A stretch of DNA of 24,258 nt from Pavlovales sp. CCMP2436 (Eukaryota; Haptophyta; Pavlovophyceae; Pavlovales), in the NCBI GenBank assembly GCA_026770615.1, contig MU631338.1, positions 30,614-54,871 of the forward strand, in the 5' to 3' direction. How positions within the stretch are numbered: the stretch's first letter is position 1; each line of letters opens with the position of its first letter. The position numbers were made by a program, and so were the translations under genes. This document shows positions 8,291-16,720 of this stretch, one piece after another. Below the pieces are notes generated by a model. It was not told where the DNA came from, searched no databases, and worked only from the letters and a program-made list of their open reading frames with translations.

Positions 8291-8716
8291 TGGGTCGAAA
8301 TCCGAATTAGTGGCGCGATTCCGCACTGGGGAGGGGGAAAAGTGGTGGCCGGGACGAAGAAGTAGACATTGGTCACCCCTGCGCGCTAAGTGTCGATGGC
8401 TGATGTCGAATAGAGCCCTCCTCGACGGTCAGAACCCACCTCGTGTGCCTCCCAGGTGCCTCTAGGGTCGACAACATACTTCGTATAACTAACATTTCCG
8501 ATTCTCAGCGTTCAGAAGCGAAAAGAAAGTCATGGTTCCCGAAGTGATGCCACGGAGTTTGTTGCAGATTCGTGAATGGATGGGGCGGTGCCCCATTCAC
8601 GAATCTGCAACAAACTCCGCGGCACCACCCCCGGTTCCTGACTTGCTCTGGAGGATTGTCACCGGACTTTTTTCGATTTTCCCCCCAGACTAGCCACTAA
8701 TTCGGATTTTGACCCA
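8291..8716. mobile_element. ~426-bp foldback / MITE-like element with 24-bp terminal inverted repeats
   Basis: The outer arms 8291-8314 and 8693-8716 are inverted copies of TGGGTCRAAATCCGAATTAG followed by TGGC, with one mismatch. Next to each arm the sequence is also similar (GGGGAGGGGGAAAA and, inverted, GGGGGGAAAATCG). Inside lies a second, strong hairpin at 8546-8613. No protein-coding frame of note lies within. Direct duplications at the outer edges are not clear, so the superfamily is not assigned. A weak relative of the arm appears at 13602-13622. Confidence 0.65.
8546..8613. repeat. Long near-perfect hairpin
   Basis: Arms of about 32 bases pair around a short GC-rich loop. The left arm contains CGGAGTTTGTTGCAGATTCG and the right arm its reverse complement, with mismatches only at the base of the stem. 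It is nested in the foldback element and not at its ends, so it may be a second inserted unit or a structural centre of that element. Confidence 0.85.
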
Positions 8717-9070
8717 TTTGGCGTCTCAGCGTATCGCAATGTGTCGGACTGCGGGTTGAAGCGAGTCGAGTTAGGGACGTAGGTCACCGGTACGTGCGTA
8801 CCGGGAGCAGCGCTCAGTCTATCTGGGAGTGAAGTCTACATTGGTGAAGTAAAGACGAGCTCCGACGGGAGCACCGAGCAGTTGTAGAAGGCGTGACGCG
8901 AGGAGTGCTCCGGGATGTTAAAATCCCGGGCAGTCCGTAAGGGTACCAGACAGGGCCAGAAGTGTATAGAACACTTGGGCTCCGGACACAATGCGTTTCC
9001 TGAGTTCACTATTGCTGAACTCTAATCGCGGGATGGTCACCTTTCTAAAGAATGCTACTGTGGGTCTATG
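8717..9070. other. Unassigned spacer between two foldback elements
   Basis: No frame longer than short chance runs, no recognised domain and no RNA gene are seen here. The sequence is mixed in composition (for example GTACGTGCGTACCGGGAG near 8791-8808). It lies between the right arm of the 426-bp element and the left outer arm of the larger foldback. Confidence 0.4.
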
Positions 9071-9856
9071 AGAGGGTTCGTCTTAAGTTGATCAGCGTCT
9101 TCAGTTGATCAGCTCGTACAGTGTTGCGCGGATTGCTCTGTATTGTCAAGGTCTAGCGTTAAAGGTTGAAGGTATCCCTAGACGCGGAATTGGACGAGAA
9201 ACAACTTGGCCCTTGCACCAAAACCCCATTCCAACGACATCATGATGAACGGAGCCTCCGAAGTAAGAAAGGTTTGCTCGTCGATTTCAGCATGTCGGCT
9301 CGCACAGCGTGCGTTTGGCGGTGTCGGGCCGGGGCCGAGCGTTCAACGAGGAGCCTCCGCCGGGCCTTCGCCTCTCGAGGGGGCGATCTTGATGTCCCAA
9401 TCGGTGTGCCATTGCCGTCCGCGCCTTCAACTCGCGCTCCTCGGACCGCGCCACCGCTGTCGGACACGCGAAGCGAGCACGCTGCAGTACCAACGTACAA
9501 TGCGCCTCACAGAGACGCACTTCATGGACAGTTGCGCTGACGTGATCATGCTTTAAGGTGTTGCGCATGTCCCCGTCGCGCTCGCGCGAGCATCGGGCGC
9601 CTCTCCAAGGACCTGCATAAGTTGATCAGCAAGCAGTCGAGACTGCGCCTTCGCGCGAACATCGAGCTGATCAATGTTGGCGTGGCCCGAGGAGCGCGAG
9701 TTGAAGGCGCGGACGGCAAAGGCCCACCGATTGGGACGTCAAGACCGCCCCCTCGAGAGGCAAAGGCCCGGCGGAGGCTCCCCGTCGAACGCTCGGCCCC
9801 GGCCCGACACCGCCAAACGCCCGTTTTGCCTGATCAACTAAGACGAACCCTCTCAA
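9071..9856. mobile_element. Foldback element with ~140-bp inverted arms
   Basis: Arms 9311-9453 and 9682-9820 are inverted copies of roughly 140 bp with high identity (GCGTTTGGCGGTGTCGGGCC near 9311, its complement near 9801). Outer arms 9071-9094 (AGAGGGTTCGTCTTAAGTTG) and 9831-9856 also pair. The left half carries about 215 extra bases between outer and inner arms, including the repeat at 9176-9275. TTGATCAGC occurs several times inside. Both strands are open over the arms only because of high GC, and I do not call a gene. Either strand could be the original orientation. Confidence 0.65.
9176..9275 (+). repeat. Direct repeat unit, copy 1 (second copy 13762-13860)
   Basis: The two copies share CTAGA(C/T)GCGGAATT then GACGAG..CAACTT, then AACCYCATTCCA and CATGATGAACGGAGC(C/A)TCCGAAG. 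Read in frame both begin LDAELDE(K/D)QL, after which the second copy continues QNLEQNLIPSET and reaches a stop. This suggests an old coding fragment or a dispersed repeat. The flanks of the two copies do not align. Confidence 0.6.
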
Positions 9857-9889
9857 AGGGTCCTGTGCCAGTTGAAGGGTGGTCTCATC

Positions 9890-10665
9890 ATCCTGTTCAT
9901 CATTCGCTCCTGGGTGGTAAGTATCTCAACGGAAGGATCTCTTCTTGATTTGTCAGCCACAGTATTACACAGAATTGCCTCAAGGTGTCAACCATCTTTT
10001 TGGTGTTGGTATTGTCAAAACCTCACCACCTTTGTCGGTGATAATGTTCTTTATTTATTGTTGTTTCTAATATTTCCTGTGATTATTAATGCTTTTCTAT
10101 ACCACGAATCCATTTGGGCGTGTGGGCCTGCTTTTGGGGACCACGTTTTATTTCTGAAGGGGCGGCCTGGTCGTGGTTGTTTGCCTAGCCTTGCAGCGTC
10201 AGGCTGTCCTATGGCATCTTGGACTGTCCGGACATTGAGCCCAACTACTTGTTCTTATGTATCCTTTAGGGTACGCGAGCACGTTTACCATTCGTGTGCA
10301 TCTGATAATTCTTTAAGGACTCCTATTCCTACGAATGCTTCTCGTATTTGCGGGGATAGTGCATTAAATCAACCTTCCAGTGCAGGACGGATTGACTCCA
10401 CCGCTCCTAATCGTTCCGTAGGATTTGCCAAGTCCACTTTGATGCGGTGCGGGTGGAGGTGAATTCTATGTATTGGGCGGACAATATTGCCTAGCTCCAG
10501 GAGCGGGATAGTAGCTTCGATCCAATAGTTGACGCTTATTACTTTCTTTTCTTTGGTTGTCACGGTGGGGACGCATATTTGTTGGCCAGGGAAGAGGTGT
10601 GGCGTACACATTCTGCTAGGTGTGTGTTCATAAAAAGGTAGCCGATTCGTGAATTTCCTTCCCAT
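9890..10665 (-). pseudogene. LINE fragment C: region downstream of the EEP domain
   Basis: One minus-strand phase from 10665 to about 9890 keeps protein-like content despite six stops: VSVNYWIEATIPLLELG, HPHRIKVDLANPTERLGAV, NALSPQIREAFVGIG, VGLNVRTVQDAIGQPDAARL, FRNKTWSPKAG, then ILCNTVADKSRRDPSVEIL. The stops are TGA (10369-10371), TAA (10285-10287, 10255-10257, 10051-10053) and TGA (10015-10017, 9988-9990). Each is one C-to-T change from CAA or CGA. The segment follows the EEP domain, where LINE proteins have a linker before RT, but no RT is found here before the foldback element begins. The long opposite-strand frame 9872-10462 is treated as its shadow. Confidence 0.55.
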
Positions 10666-11383
10666 GCCTTCTCTTGGGCGTATTCGTGTGTTGGCTGTGT
10701 CTCTGGGCAGAAGGAACCTGGTGGTTTCTGTAAAATAAGTCTGAGCAGCATTCTATGCATGTCCTAAAGGCACTTGCATCTTCGCTATTGTCATCATTGG
10801 TTGTGCCGCCTTTACGTATTCTTTCATCTGGTTCCCAGATTCCATTGCCGTCTCCGCCTGCTATGCGGGCGACGCCGTCTCTGTTGGACCGGGCTCGGAG
10901 GTAAGGGCCTAGAATGTCTAGGAAGGGTTGTTTGTCTTTCTTGTCGCATGGTACATAGAAGCTTGTGATTTCTATGGGCTTTATTCCTCCGTTTTGTGTT
11001 TGGAATGTAAGATCTCCGGTTATTAAGCGGCCTGCGGCAATCTTGTCAATGTCAGTGCCATAGGTAATTAATGTTCGTAAGTCTGGCTCCCAAGGAGTTA
11101 CTTATTGCTATAGCCACTCCTCTGCCTACTGTTTTTGGCGATGGATCATGGTATGCATAGTATTCGTCGCCCATGTATCGCCCATGTATTTAGAGCAAAT
11201 TAGTTTCCTTTTCAAAGAGGTGTCTCGCAGGAGTCTAATATCATATGGACGTCTACCCGATTTTGTGTGATAACCCACATTATTTGTAAATTGTCGTGTA
11301 GCTAATTCAATCGCTCTTGATCTCCTCATCTCAATGACAATAAATCTCACGTTGCCGCTGGCGACAGTGAGCGTTGCGGGCAT
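10560..11383 (-). pseudogene. LINE fragment C: EEP/APE-type endonuclease domain
   Basis: The minus strand encodes, in several phases, the landmarks of an exonuclease-endonuclease-phosphatase domain: LTVASGNVRF (strand 1 with Asn), PYDIRLLRDTSL (usually LLQET; the Glu position is Asp), YYAYHDPSPKTVGRGVAIAIS, IKPIEITSFYVPCDKK, ARIAGGDGN (usually GGDFN) and NSRIGYLFMNTHL (usually SRIDYI). In LINEs this domain nicks target DNA to prime reverse transcription. The breaks are an 11-bp tandem duplication at 11167-11188, a shift near 11085-11095 and a shift near 10700. The start lies just after GTGAGCGTTGCGGGCAT on the plus strand. The domain call is firm; activity is lost. Confidence 0.85.
11167..11188 (-). 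repeat. 11-bp tandem duplication that breaks the EEP frame
   Basis: TCGCCCATGTA occurs twice in a row on the plus strand. With a single copy the minus-strand reading runs uninterrupted as KLICSKYMGDEYYAYHDPS. With two copies the phase shifts and the first frame ends shortly afterwards. Confidence 0.9.
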
Positions 11384-11401
11384 GTGGTTTTTTGGGGGTT
11401 T

Positions 11402-11446
11402 TGCAGCAGTGTGTTGTTGTTGTTGTTGTTGTCGTCGTCGTGTTGT
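11402..11446. repeat. GTT/GTC trinucleotide microsatellite
   Basis: A run of TGTTGTTGTTGTTGTTGTTG followed by TCGTCGTCG is visible. It encodes Leu and Ser runs in the plus-strand frame that also covers the dispersed HLLNHAEPLYIY motif, but is probably a simple repeat. Confidence 0.85.
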
Positions 11447-11484
11447 GGCAGCTATGGGATGTTGTTGGACCGTATGGATTGGTC

Positions 11485-11548
11485 CGCGTCGACCAAGTCA
11501 GTGAGTGAACAACACCTGTTGAACCATGCTGAGCCGCTATATATATAT
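11485..11548 (+). repeat. Dispersed repeat, copy 2 (HLLNHAEPLYIY trace)
   Basis: Inverted relative to copy 1 at 81-141, with about 85% identity by eye, it starts GCGTCGACCAAGTCAGTGAG and ends in a TA dinucleotide run. The plus-strand frame reads STKSVSEQHLLNHAEPLYIY. It lies next to the EEP fragment but on the other strand, so it is probably a separate remnant. Confidence 0.6.
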
Positions 11549-11571
11549 GTCTGGATTGGTCCTGGATTACT

Positions 11572-12318
11572 TTATTCGCCTATTCTCATGGCGTAGTAGT
11601 ATAGTATGGGGCTCGTTCGGGCCACTTTGATGCATTGGCGTTGTAGGTTTTTGCTGTGGGCAAGTAGGAAACCTTTCCGACAAGCTGGTTTCCGGCTTCC
11701 GGGCGGAGGTGAGGTTCTCAGATTTAGTTTTCTCGATATCCAAGGTGGTATGGTTAGAATCATGAGGCCTGGCTTGTGACGAGTGGGCAAGGCTGCGATG
11801 CGGTATCTTCTTGCGATATTTATGTGCTCTGTGCTTCAGTTTGCCAATTTGGTGTTAGGAGTTTAAATGTGTGCGGGTTTGCGTGTATTTTGGATGGTTG
11901 TCATATTTATTTTTTCTGGTGCGTGCCCGTGTATTGATTGCCCGTTCTCTAGTCCATAGGGATTCGTGGTGGCATAATCTGTTATTGATGCTGGTGGTGA
12001 AATAGGGCCGAGTTTTCTTTGTTGTCTGATTAATCCCTGATTGGTGTTTCATTATTTTGTTGTGGGCTCTGTTTTTGGTTTTATAATTAATGAGAGTTCC
12101 CGCTCCTGGTGAGTAGAGATTATAGTGCGCAATTCTTGATGGTTGTTAGGCCTCATGTGCCGTCTTATTATAACAATGTCGTGACACGTTCTCCCCCAGA
12201 GGTCGGAGCGCGCTGCGCCCCGACCTCTGTGGAGAAGCTGCATCCCGCCAAATCGCCCAGCGTGATTTTCCAGGCTAAGAAGCAGACGAAGACGATCACA
12301 AGGCTTCAGCGGCACCAC
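11572..12318 (-). pseudogene. Unrecognised minus-strand frames upstream of the EEP domain
   Basis: Three adjacent frames lie here: 12318-12052 (contains CHDIVIIRRHMRPNNHQELR), 12052-11855 (basic, contains HESLWTRERAINTRARTRKN; its ATG overlaps the previous TAA) and 11790-11572 (contains RTSPPPGSRKPACRKGF). They precede the EEP fragment in the same direction, where a LINE ORF1 would sit, and their basic character fits an RNA-binding protein. No gag, zinc knuckle or RRM motif is seen, and the dispersed repeat at 11485-11548 separates them from EEP. They could equally be chance frames. Confidence 0.25.
12197..12229. repeat. Short palindrome
   Basis: Fifteen-base arms CAGAGGTCGGAGCGC and GCGCCCCGACCTCTG pair with one mismatch around a 3-base loop. 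There is no following T-run, so it does not look like a terminator. It may be the end of a small foldback sequence. Confidence 0.6.
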
Positions 12319-12631
12319 TTACGCGACCTCCCTGGACCTCAACGTCAACATCTCCATGCTGCCAACGTCATTGACGTCCAGAGAGGTCACCACACGCAGC
12401 AGCTGCAGCCGCATTTTTACGGACCAGCGAGATGGGGAAGAAGGCACTCCTTCCGACCCACGTCGACGGCCCGATCCGCCGTCAACGATTTCCTCGCTGA
12501 CCGATCTGGTGCTGGTAAGCCGCGCTGAGCAATCTGCGCTGTCGCACTTGCGACATGCCAACAGCAGCACTCGCAGCACCACTCGCACGCGCAGCAAAAG
12601 AGGCCGCACGTGCTTTTCGGCCACAAGGTGA
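12303..12631 (+). CDS. Unrecognised open frame, Ser/Thr/Arg-rich
   Basis: The plus-strand frame reads GFSGTTYATSLDLNVNISM, then REVTTRSSCSRIFTDQRDGE, PSTISSLTDLVLVSRAEQSA and a basic Ser/Thr/Arg tail. It has mixed hydrophobicity rather than simple low complexity, and could be a host exon or an element fragment. The opposite strand is open over much of the same region (12944-12417), so direction is uncertain. No domain is recognised. Confidence 0.25.
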
Positions 12632-13054
12632 AGCCAAGGTAATGGGTACCGGGCAAGAAGGACAAGGCGAGCGCAGCTGCACAATTGCCATAGCCATCGA
12701 CGCCGGCCGCCACGTGGATCCCGGGTCCAATGCTAGCAGCGCTCGATCCGATGAAAACTGATGTACGGCCCGCTGCTACAACGTGTCGTCCAGCCTGCTC
12801 GCGGGACTTAGGAATCGCATTCAGGTGCATCAAACGGTGGTCTTGCATCTCTCCCATATCACTCACTGACAGGCGGCGCATCGTGGGCTGCGTCGTCGTG
12901 TGGCTACCAGTCGAGCACACATACAGTGTAGCCATCTTCATCAAGGCTGATTGCTGCCTAGGGGGGCTGCGCGCCCCCTCGTACTGCGGATATCATGAAA
13001 GCCACTTCCCTCAACGCCTAGAGCGTTTGCGGATGTGTTTAAGGGTCATACTAA
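12632..13054. other. Region without a supportable gene
   Basis: Short frames exist on both strands, but none shows a domain or paralogue. A GC palindrome (GGGGGGCTGCGCGCCCCC) lies near 12961-12978 and a CTAA microsatellite at 13051-13064. Confidence 0.4.
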
Positions 13055-13402
13055 CTAACTAACTACCCGTCTTATAGCCACGCCCCGAGCCCTTGCCGCT
13101 TTCCAGTTTATCTCGGATTTAAGTAGGGCATGTTTACGGGCAGCCCGTCCTAACCGGCTTGCTGTTTTATGTCTAGCTTTTTTTGCAATAGCTTGTGACC
13201 TCCACTTGTCTGCTGCTATTTGGCGCAGAGATGAGTGTCTAATTTGTGTCGTGATTGGCCTGTCTTCCGTTGTGTGAGGTACTATCAGTTTTATTATTGC
13301 TTTCATTATAGCTAATGCTATTGCTGTTACTGATGCTAGCGCCAGGTACAATCTTTGCTTGATTGTCCGCCCTCCCTTAGTTATGCTGTGTTTCATGAGC
13401 AC
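13055..13402 (-). CDS. Unrecognised basic open frame (115 residues)
   Basis: The minus-strand frame begins MLMKHSITKGGRTIKQRLYL, has an Ala/Ile-rich hydrophobic stretch (residues ~20-42, LALASVTAIALAIMKAIIKL) and then a strongly basic half (SSLRQIAADKWRSQAIAKKA, RHKTASRLGRAARKHAL). It could be part of a LINE ORF1-like protein in the same direction as the EEP fragment, but no motif confirms this. The ending VRRVVS lies beside the CTAA microsatellite. Confidence 0.3.
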   Translation of the reverse strand: MLMKHSITKGGRTIKQRLYLALASVTAIALAIMKAIIKLIVPHTTEDRPITTQIRHSSLRQIAADKWRSQAIAKKARHKTASRLGRAARKHALLKSEINWKAARARGVAIRRVVS

Positions 13403-14250
13403 GGGCTGCTCCCTGTGGTCTGCCTGCAGCTAGACCTATCAAATGTCTGCGTCTGTTGTGAGGAAGTACTAAATATGTGCGTTTCATATTTTGGATTAAT
13501 TTTATAGTTTTCATACGTCGGATCTGATCCGGCAGTGGAGGAGCCTGCCACTACATAGCTCATACAATACGCTGGAGGCTTGGGGGAGAGGCCACTAAAT
13601 CGAATTCTGACAACGAGGAGCCTCGGATTTTTCGGGCTGAAGCAAGGGTGGTAGGGTAAACAACGAGACTTAAAGACCGTTAAGTAGGTTGAGCCCCGTT
13701 TCTTGGTGCGTTCCGCTCCTGCATTGCTCCAGAGGCACGTATGCTCGTAGAACCTCGAAGACACGTCTAGATGCGGAATTAGACGAGGATCAACTTCAGA
13801 ACTTGGAACAAAACCTCATTCCATCGGAAACATGATGAACGGAGCATCCGAAGCTGGGCTGGTAGTTTCTCGAAAAGTGGGCATCAGCCGCAGCCTTCCC
13901 GTGGAGCTTGGGAGTTGCTGCGCGGGCCAGCGAGGCGGTGACCGTCTATTTCACTCATACCCTCGACCGTGCCGCGCGTGTCGCCGGTGTGCACGCCCGA
14001 GGACACCCGCACGCCTCGTCTCGAAGCGCGCATCGGTCCTGGAGGGCTGATGCACCGACGTTGGCGAGCAGCGATCGCCCCGCCGGCCGCATGCAAGCAC
14101 GCGAGCAACATGTCCAGATGTTCCAGCGAGCTGTGCTTCGGACGTCCGATGGTGGCCGCTCACTTCGCTGCCTCTGGGCTCCGCCAGGGCTGTGAGAGCG
14201 GCGGCTTACCGAATCGGAAGCTGACATTTCCACTGTGTGTAAGTTTCTTG
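13403..14250. other. Repeat-bearing spacer before the TIR-bounded segment
   Basis: It contains the second copy of the direct repeat (13762-13860) and a weak relative of the 426-bp foldback arm (GGCCACTAAATCGAATTCTG near 13601). From 13880 on, GC-rich sequence is open in several frames on both strands. I cannot choose a coding frame. The left terminal inverted repeat starts at 14256. Confidence 0.4.
13762..13860 (+). repeat. Direct repeat unit, copy 2
   Basis: Partner of 9176-9275. In frame it reads LDAELDEDQLQNLEQNLIPS before a double stop. The unit is in the same orientation as copy 1, and the surrounding sequences differ. Confidence 0.6.
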
Positions 14251-14255
14251 TTAAA

Positions 14256-14311
14256 CGTCCGTCCGGGAGGATCGCACTGGAAATGAGCGTTGAAAAAAAA
14301 CAATCAGATCC
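14256..14311 (+). repeat. Left terminal inverted repeat of a 3.2-kb segment
   Basis: CGTCCGTCCGGGAGGATCGC begins a ~56-base arm that passes through CACTGGAAATGAG and an A-tract to AATCAGATCC. Its inverted partner lies at 17434-17490, about 80% identical by eye with two small gaps. The pair encloses LINE copy D. LINEs lack such repeats, so the arms belong to another element or to an inverted duplication. Confidence 0.7.
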
Positions 14312-15355
14312 TTTGCATGAATGAGTGCCTGTAGTGTAATAAACTTGGCTAAACTGCGTATCGCAAGCAATGCCCCCAACTTAAGTGTCACAGGCAGACA
14401 ATTGACAGCCATAAGTGCAGCCGAAGAAAACATATTAAGGACATGCGGCAGCGCTATAGGGGACATGCTTATTGCTCTTCAAAATGCCCTACCGATGCAA
14501 GCAAACACGGCTGCAGCAGCAAAAGCAGCCAAGACCCTATTCACACAAGAATATAGGCCAGCATTTAGGCGATTAAAACACCCGGAGCAGCTGGAAATAT
14601 TACAGGAAATCCTACCCGCACTCATGTCGGCATTATGCGGACCTATGTGCTTCCGGTTCGTCACACGCCACACAACACTCATACATGCACTTAGACACCA
14701 ACCACCGACAGCGGAGAAACCACAATTGTGCACCCCACATGTCTGGGTCGACGGTTCATTTATCAAACTTGATGGAAACGGCGAGGCTTGAGCAGCCGGT
14801 GCGGTGTGTTTTTACGTACTCCCATCACACCACATCCGCGGCACGACACATGCCCCAGCGGCACATATCCTCACATGCACATCCTCAGGCGATCAAACGG
14901 TTGTCAACGCAGATTGCAATGCGGTCACACTGGCCTTACAAGCACTGACTCACGAGCAAGAGCTATTCATCGGATGGGACCATGACACGGGCGTAAAACG
15001 CCTAGACTGGCACAGACGGCACCTAGACCACAACCCCCTACCACACGGGTTAAGGGATCCCACGAGCTATGACGCAAACCCTCACTTCTACCGCCTACTC
15101 GGCCTCAAACAACGTGACGAGGCGCACGGACGCTACAGGAACGCGACTCACACTGCGGCTCATACCAAATCGGATGATGAAGCAGCCAGAATTCTACATA
15201 CCCCGGGAGCGGTAAGTCACGATGACGCCTCGAGAGCTAGAATAGTGACAGAAGAGGCTCTAAAGAAAGTGACCCGGTTTTTCATCTCCATGCGAGGCGA
15301 TAACTGGCGCAGCCAGGCTGATTTGCATCCCACCTCCAACCCCCGGCTGTCATAA
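14311..15355 (+). pseudogene. LINE copy D: pre-RNase H segment and RNase H domain
   Basis: One plus-strand phase from 14321 to 15355 encodes about 344 residues with a single internal stop, TGA at 14789-14791. In copy A the same codon is CGA, so the stop is an Arg lesion. Landmarks are ISAAEENILRTCGSAIG, TLFTQEYRPAFRRL, PHVWVDGSFIKLDGNG (RNase H DGS), AGAVCFYV, VNADCNAVTLALQALTHEQ (Asp where copy A has the usual Glu), GWDHDTGVKRLDWHRRHLD and ATHTAAHTKSDDEAARIL. The two MITE sites occupied in copy A are empty here. Relative to copy A it lacks the HLLNTAEPLY insert before GWDHD. The phase ends at TAA near 15353 through a small indel. Confidence 0.85.
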
Positions 15356-15948
15356 AGCTCGTGCAGAACGCATTGAGCGACTGGGGCTCAAAGGCAGTAG
15401 CAGTACACAGAGAAGCCGCCACAGTACAGCTCACAAAAAACACGCTCACGGCCCAGTGCTGGGCAATAGCGGCCACTGCGACAGGAGACATCATCACATC
15501 CGACCAACGAGCAGCACGCCATGCGCTAATAGACATAGTTGCGAGGGATCGCCTAGAGAAGAGAGGCCGGGGGTCAAACATGCCCCCGGCATAGGTAGAA
15601 TGGCCAATGTAGAAGCCATGTGGTCCAAAGAAAGCACGACGGCTCTGCCCCTCCCACGAGTTAGGGGCCAACAGCGACCCACGGAAAAGTACACCAAACA
15701 CATGGCCAGATTAATACTCGGATCATACCGCCACAATGCCGAGTGGGCAGCAGACTTTCCGGCGATGGCCACCACTACAATTACCATTGACGGAAAGTCC
15801 GAAACAATGGGCCTCGCCTGCCCTCTATGCAAAGCACTCAACTCACAAGACACAAAACATCACTTATACCACGAGTGCTCGTCAACGGAAAAGCACCGCC
15901 ACAACCTCCACCGCTCCCTCTGCAAGGAACTGTCCCCGAGCCTGGGAC

Positions 15949-15988
15949 CCGCCAAATCAAAATCAATGCCGCCAAATCAAAATCAATG
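15949..15988 (+). repeat. 20-bp tandem duplication that breaks the LINE frame
   Basis: CCGCCAAATCAAAATCAATG is present twice in tandem. Copy A has one related unit at the same place (GGACCCGCCACATCAATAAT on its coding strand), so this is a secondary duplication. Twenty bases are not a multiple of three, which explains the phase change there. Confidence 0.9.
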
Positions 15989-16287
15989 GCGACACACATG
16001 ATATCTTGGCCTGACTACTTCACCGGAAGGGTAGGATTAAGTGTCAAAGAAGAGCTCATAAAGAAGGACGTCGAAACCGGTGATGCACTCAAGCCCGGCG
16101 ACTTACACTACACTCTCCTACGCCATAGCCTCAGAATGCACAAATCACGCGAAGCGGCAATCGAAGCATCAGCGGTGTCAACCAAGGACAATATATCTAT
16201 ATACGACGCGTATAAGCTTAAGGTAGCCATGTGGGCCGTCCAGACAGCTGAGTGGGCAGCAAGGAAACTGAATCAAAACACAGCACC

Positions 16288-16640
16288 AGCGGCCATACCA
16301 CCTATACAATACGAGCCCATTCCCCCAACGGACAGCATCGCTCAAAGCAAGGAACCATGATCAGCCTTACCTATAATGCAGTATGAGCCTATACCCCCAC
16401 CAGACAGCATCGCCCAAAACGAAGCACCAGCGGCCATACCACCTATGCAGTATGAGCCCATATCCCTAACGAACAGCATCGCCCAAATCGAGACACCAGC
16501 GGCTATACCATTTCTGCGGTATGAGCCTACACCCCCAACGGACAGCATCGCTCAGTATGAGCCCGTATCACCAACGGCCATACCACCTATACAGCAAGAA
16601 CCCATACCCCCAACGGACACCAGTGCACTGATCACCCCTG
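16288..16640 (+). repeat. C-terminal 23-residue tandem repeats of LINE copy D
   Basis: About five units of ~69 bp encode variants of AIPPIQYEPIPPTDSIAQNEAP. The units diverge from each other and from those in copy A (QYEPISLTNSIAQIETP, RYEPTPPTDSIAQYEP). Proline, Tyr-Glu-Pro and Asp-Ser positions are best kept. The last unit runs into a basic tail and a TAA. Confidence 0.85.
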
Positions 16641-16720
16641 CCAAACGAAGATGCCTGATGCGCAACCAACCTACGAATAATGAAGATTCATAAACAGGTG
16701 TAAACCCGACCATACCCTCC

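Larger units (their letters stand above)
15356..16693 (+). pseudogene. LINE copy D: conserved domain, CCHC knuckle and C-terminal repeats
   Basis: Three phases carry the continuation. First (15361-15594): QNALSDWGSKAVAVHREAAT and LTKNTLTAQCWAIAATATGD. Second (to 16001): IGRMANVEAMWSKEST, ARLILGSYRHNAEWAADF, and CPLCKALNSQDTKHHLYHEC, a CX2C..HX4C knuckle. Third (to 16693): SWPDYFTGRVGLSVKEELIK, HKSREAAIEAS, VAMWAVQTAEWAARKLNQ and then the 23-residue repeats, interrupted by one TGA at 16358-16360. The shift between second and third phase is a 20-bp tandem duplication at 15949-15988. The ORF ends in TPAKRRCLMRNQPTNNEDS. Confidence 0.8.

Noticed and set aside
9872..10462. 196-residue plus-strand frame with hydrophobic segments
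   Set aside because: It is antisense to LINE fragment C, whose minus-strand phase has collinear protein-like content. The hydrophobic runs come from AT-rich complement.
12197..12229. Transcription terminator hairpin
   Set aside because: There is no T-run and no gene end beside it, and the context is eukaryotic.
13676..13705. Possible remnant of the 166-bp MITE (ACCGTTAAG..GAGCC..GTTT box)
   Set aside because: Only about 30 bases resemble the element and neither terminus is present.
16288..16640. CRISPR-like array
   Set aside because: The 69-bp periodic units are protein-coding repeats without spacers and occur at the end of a LINE ORF in a eukaryotic context.
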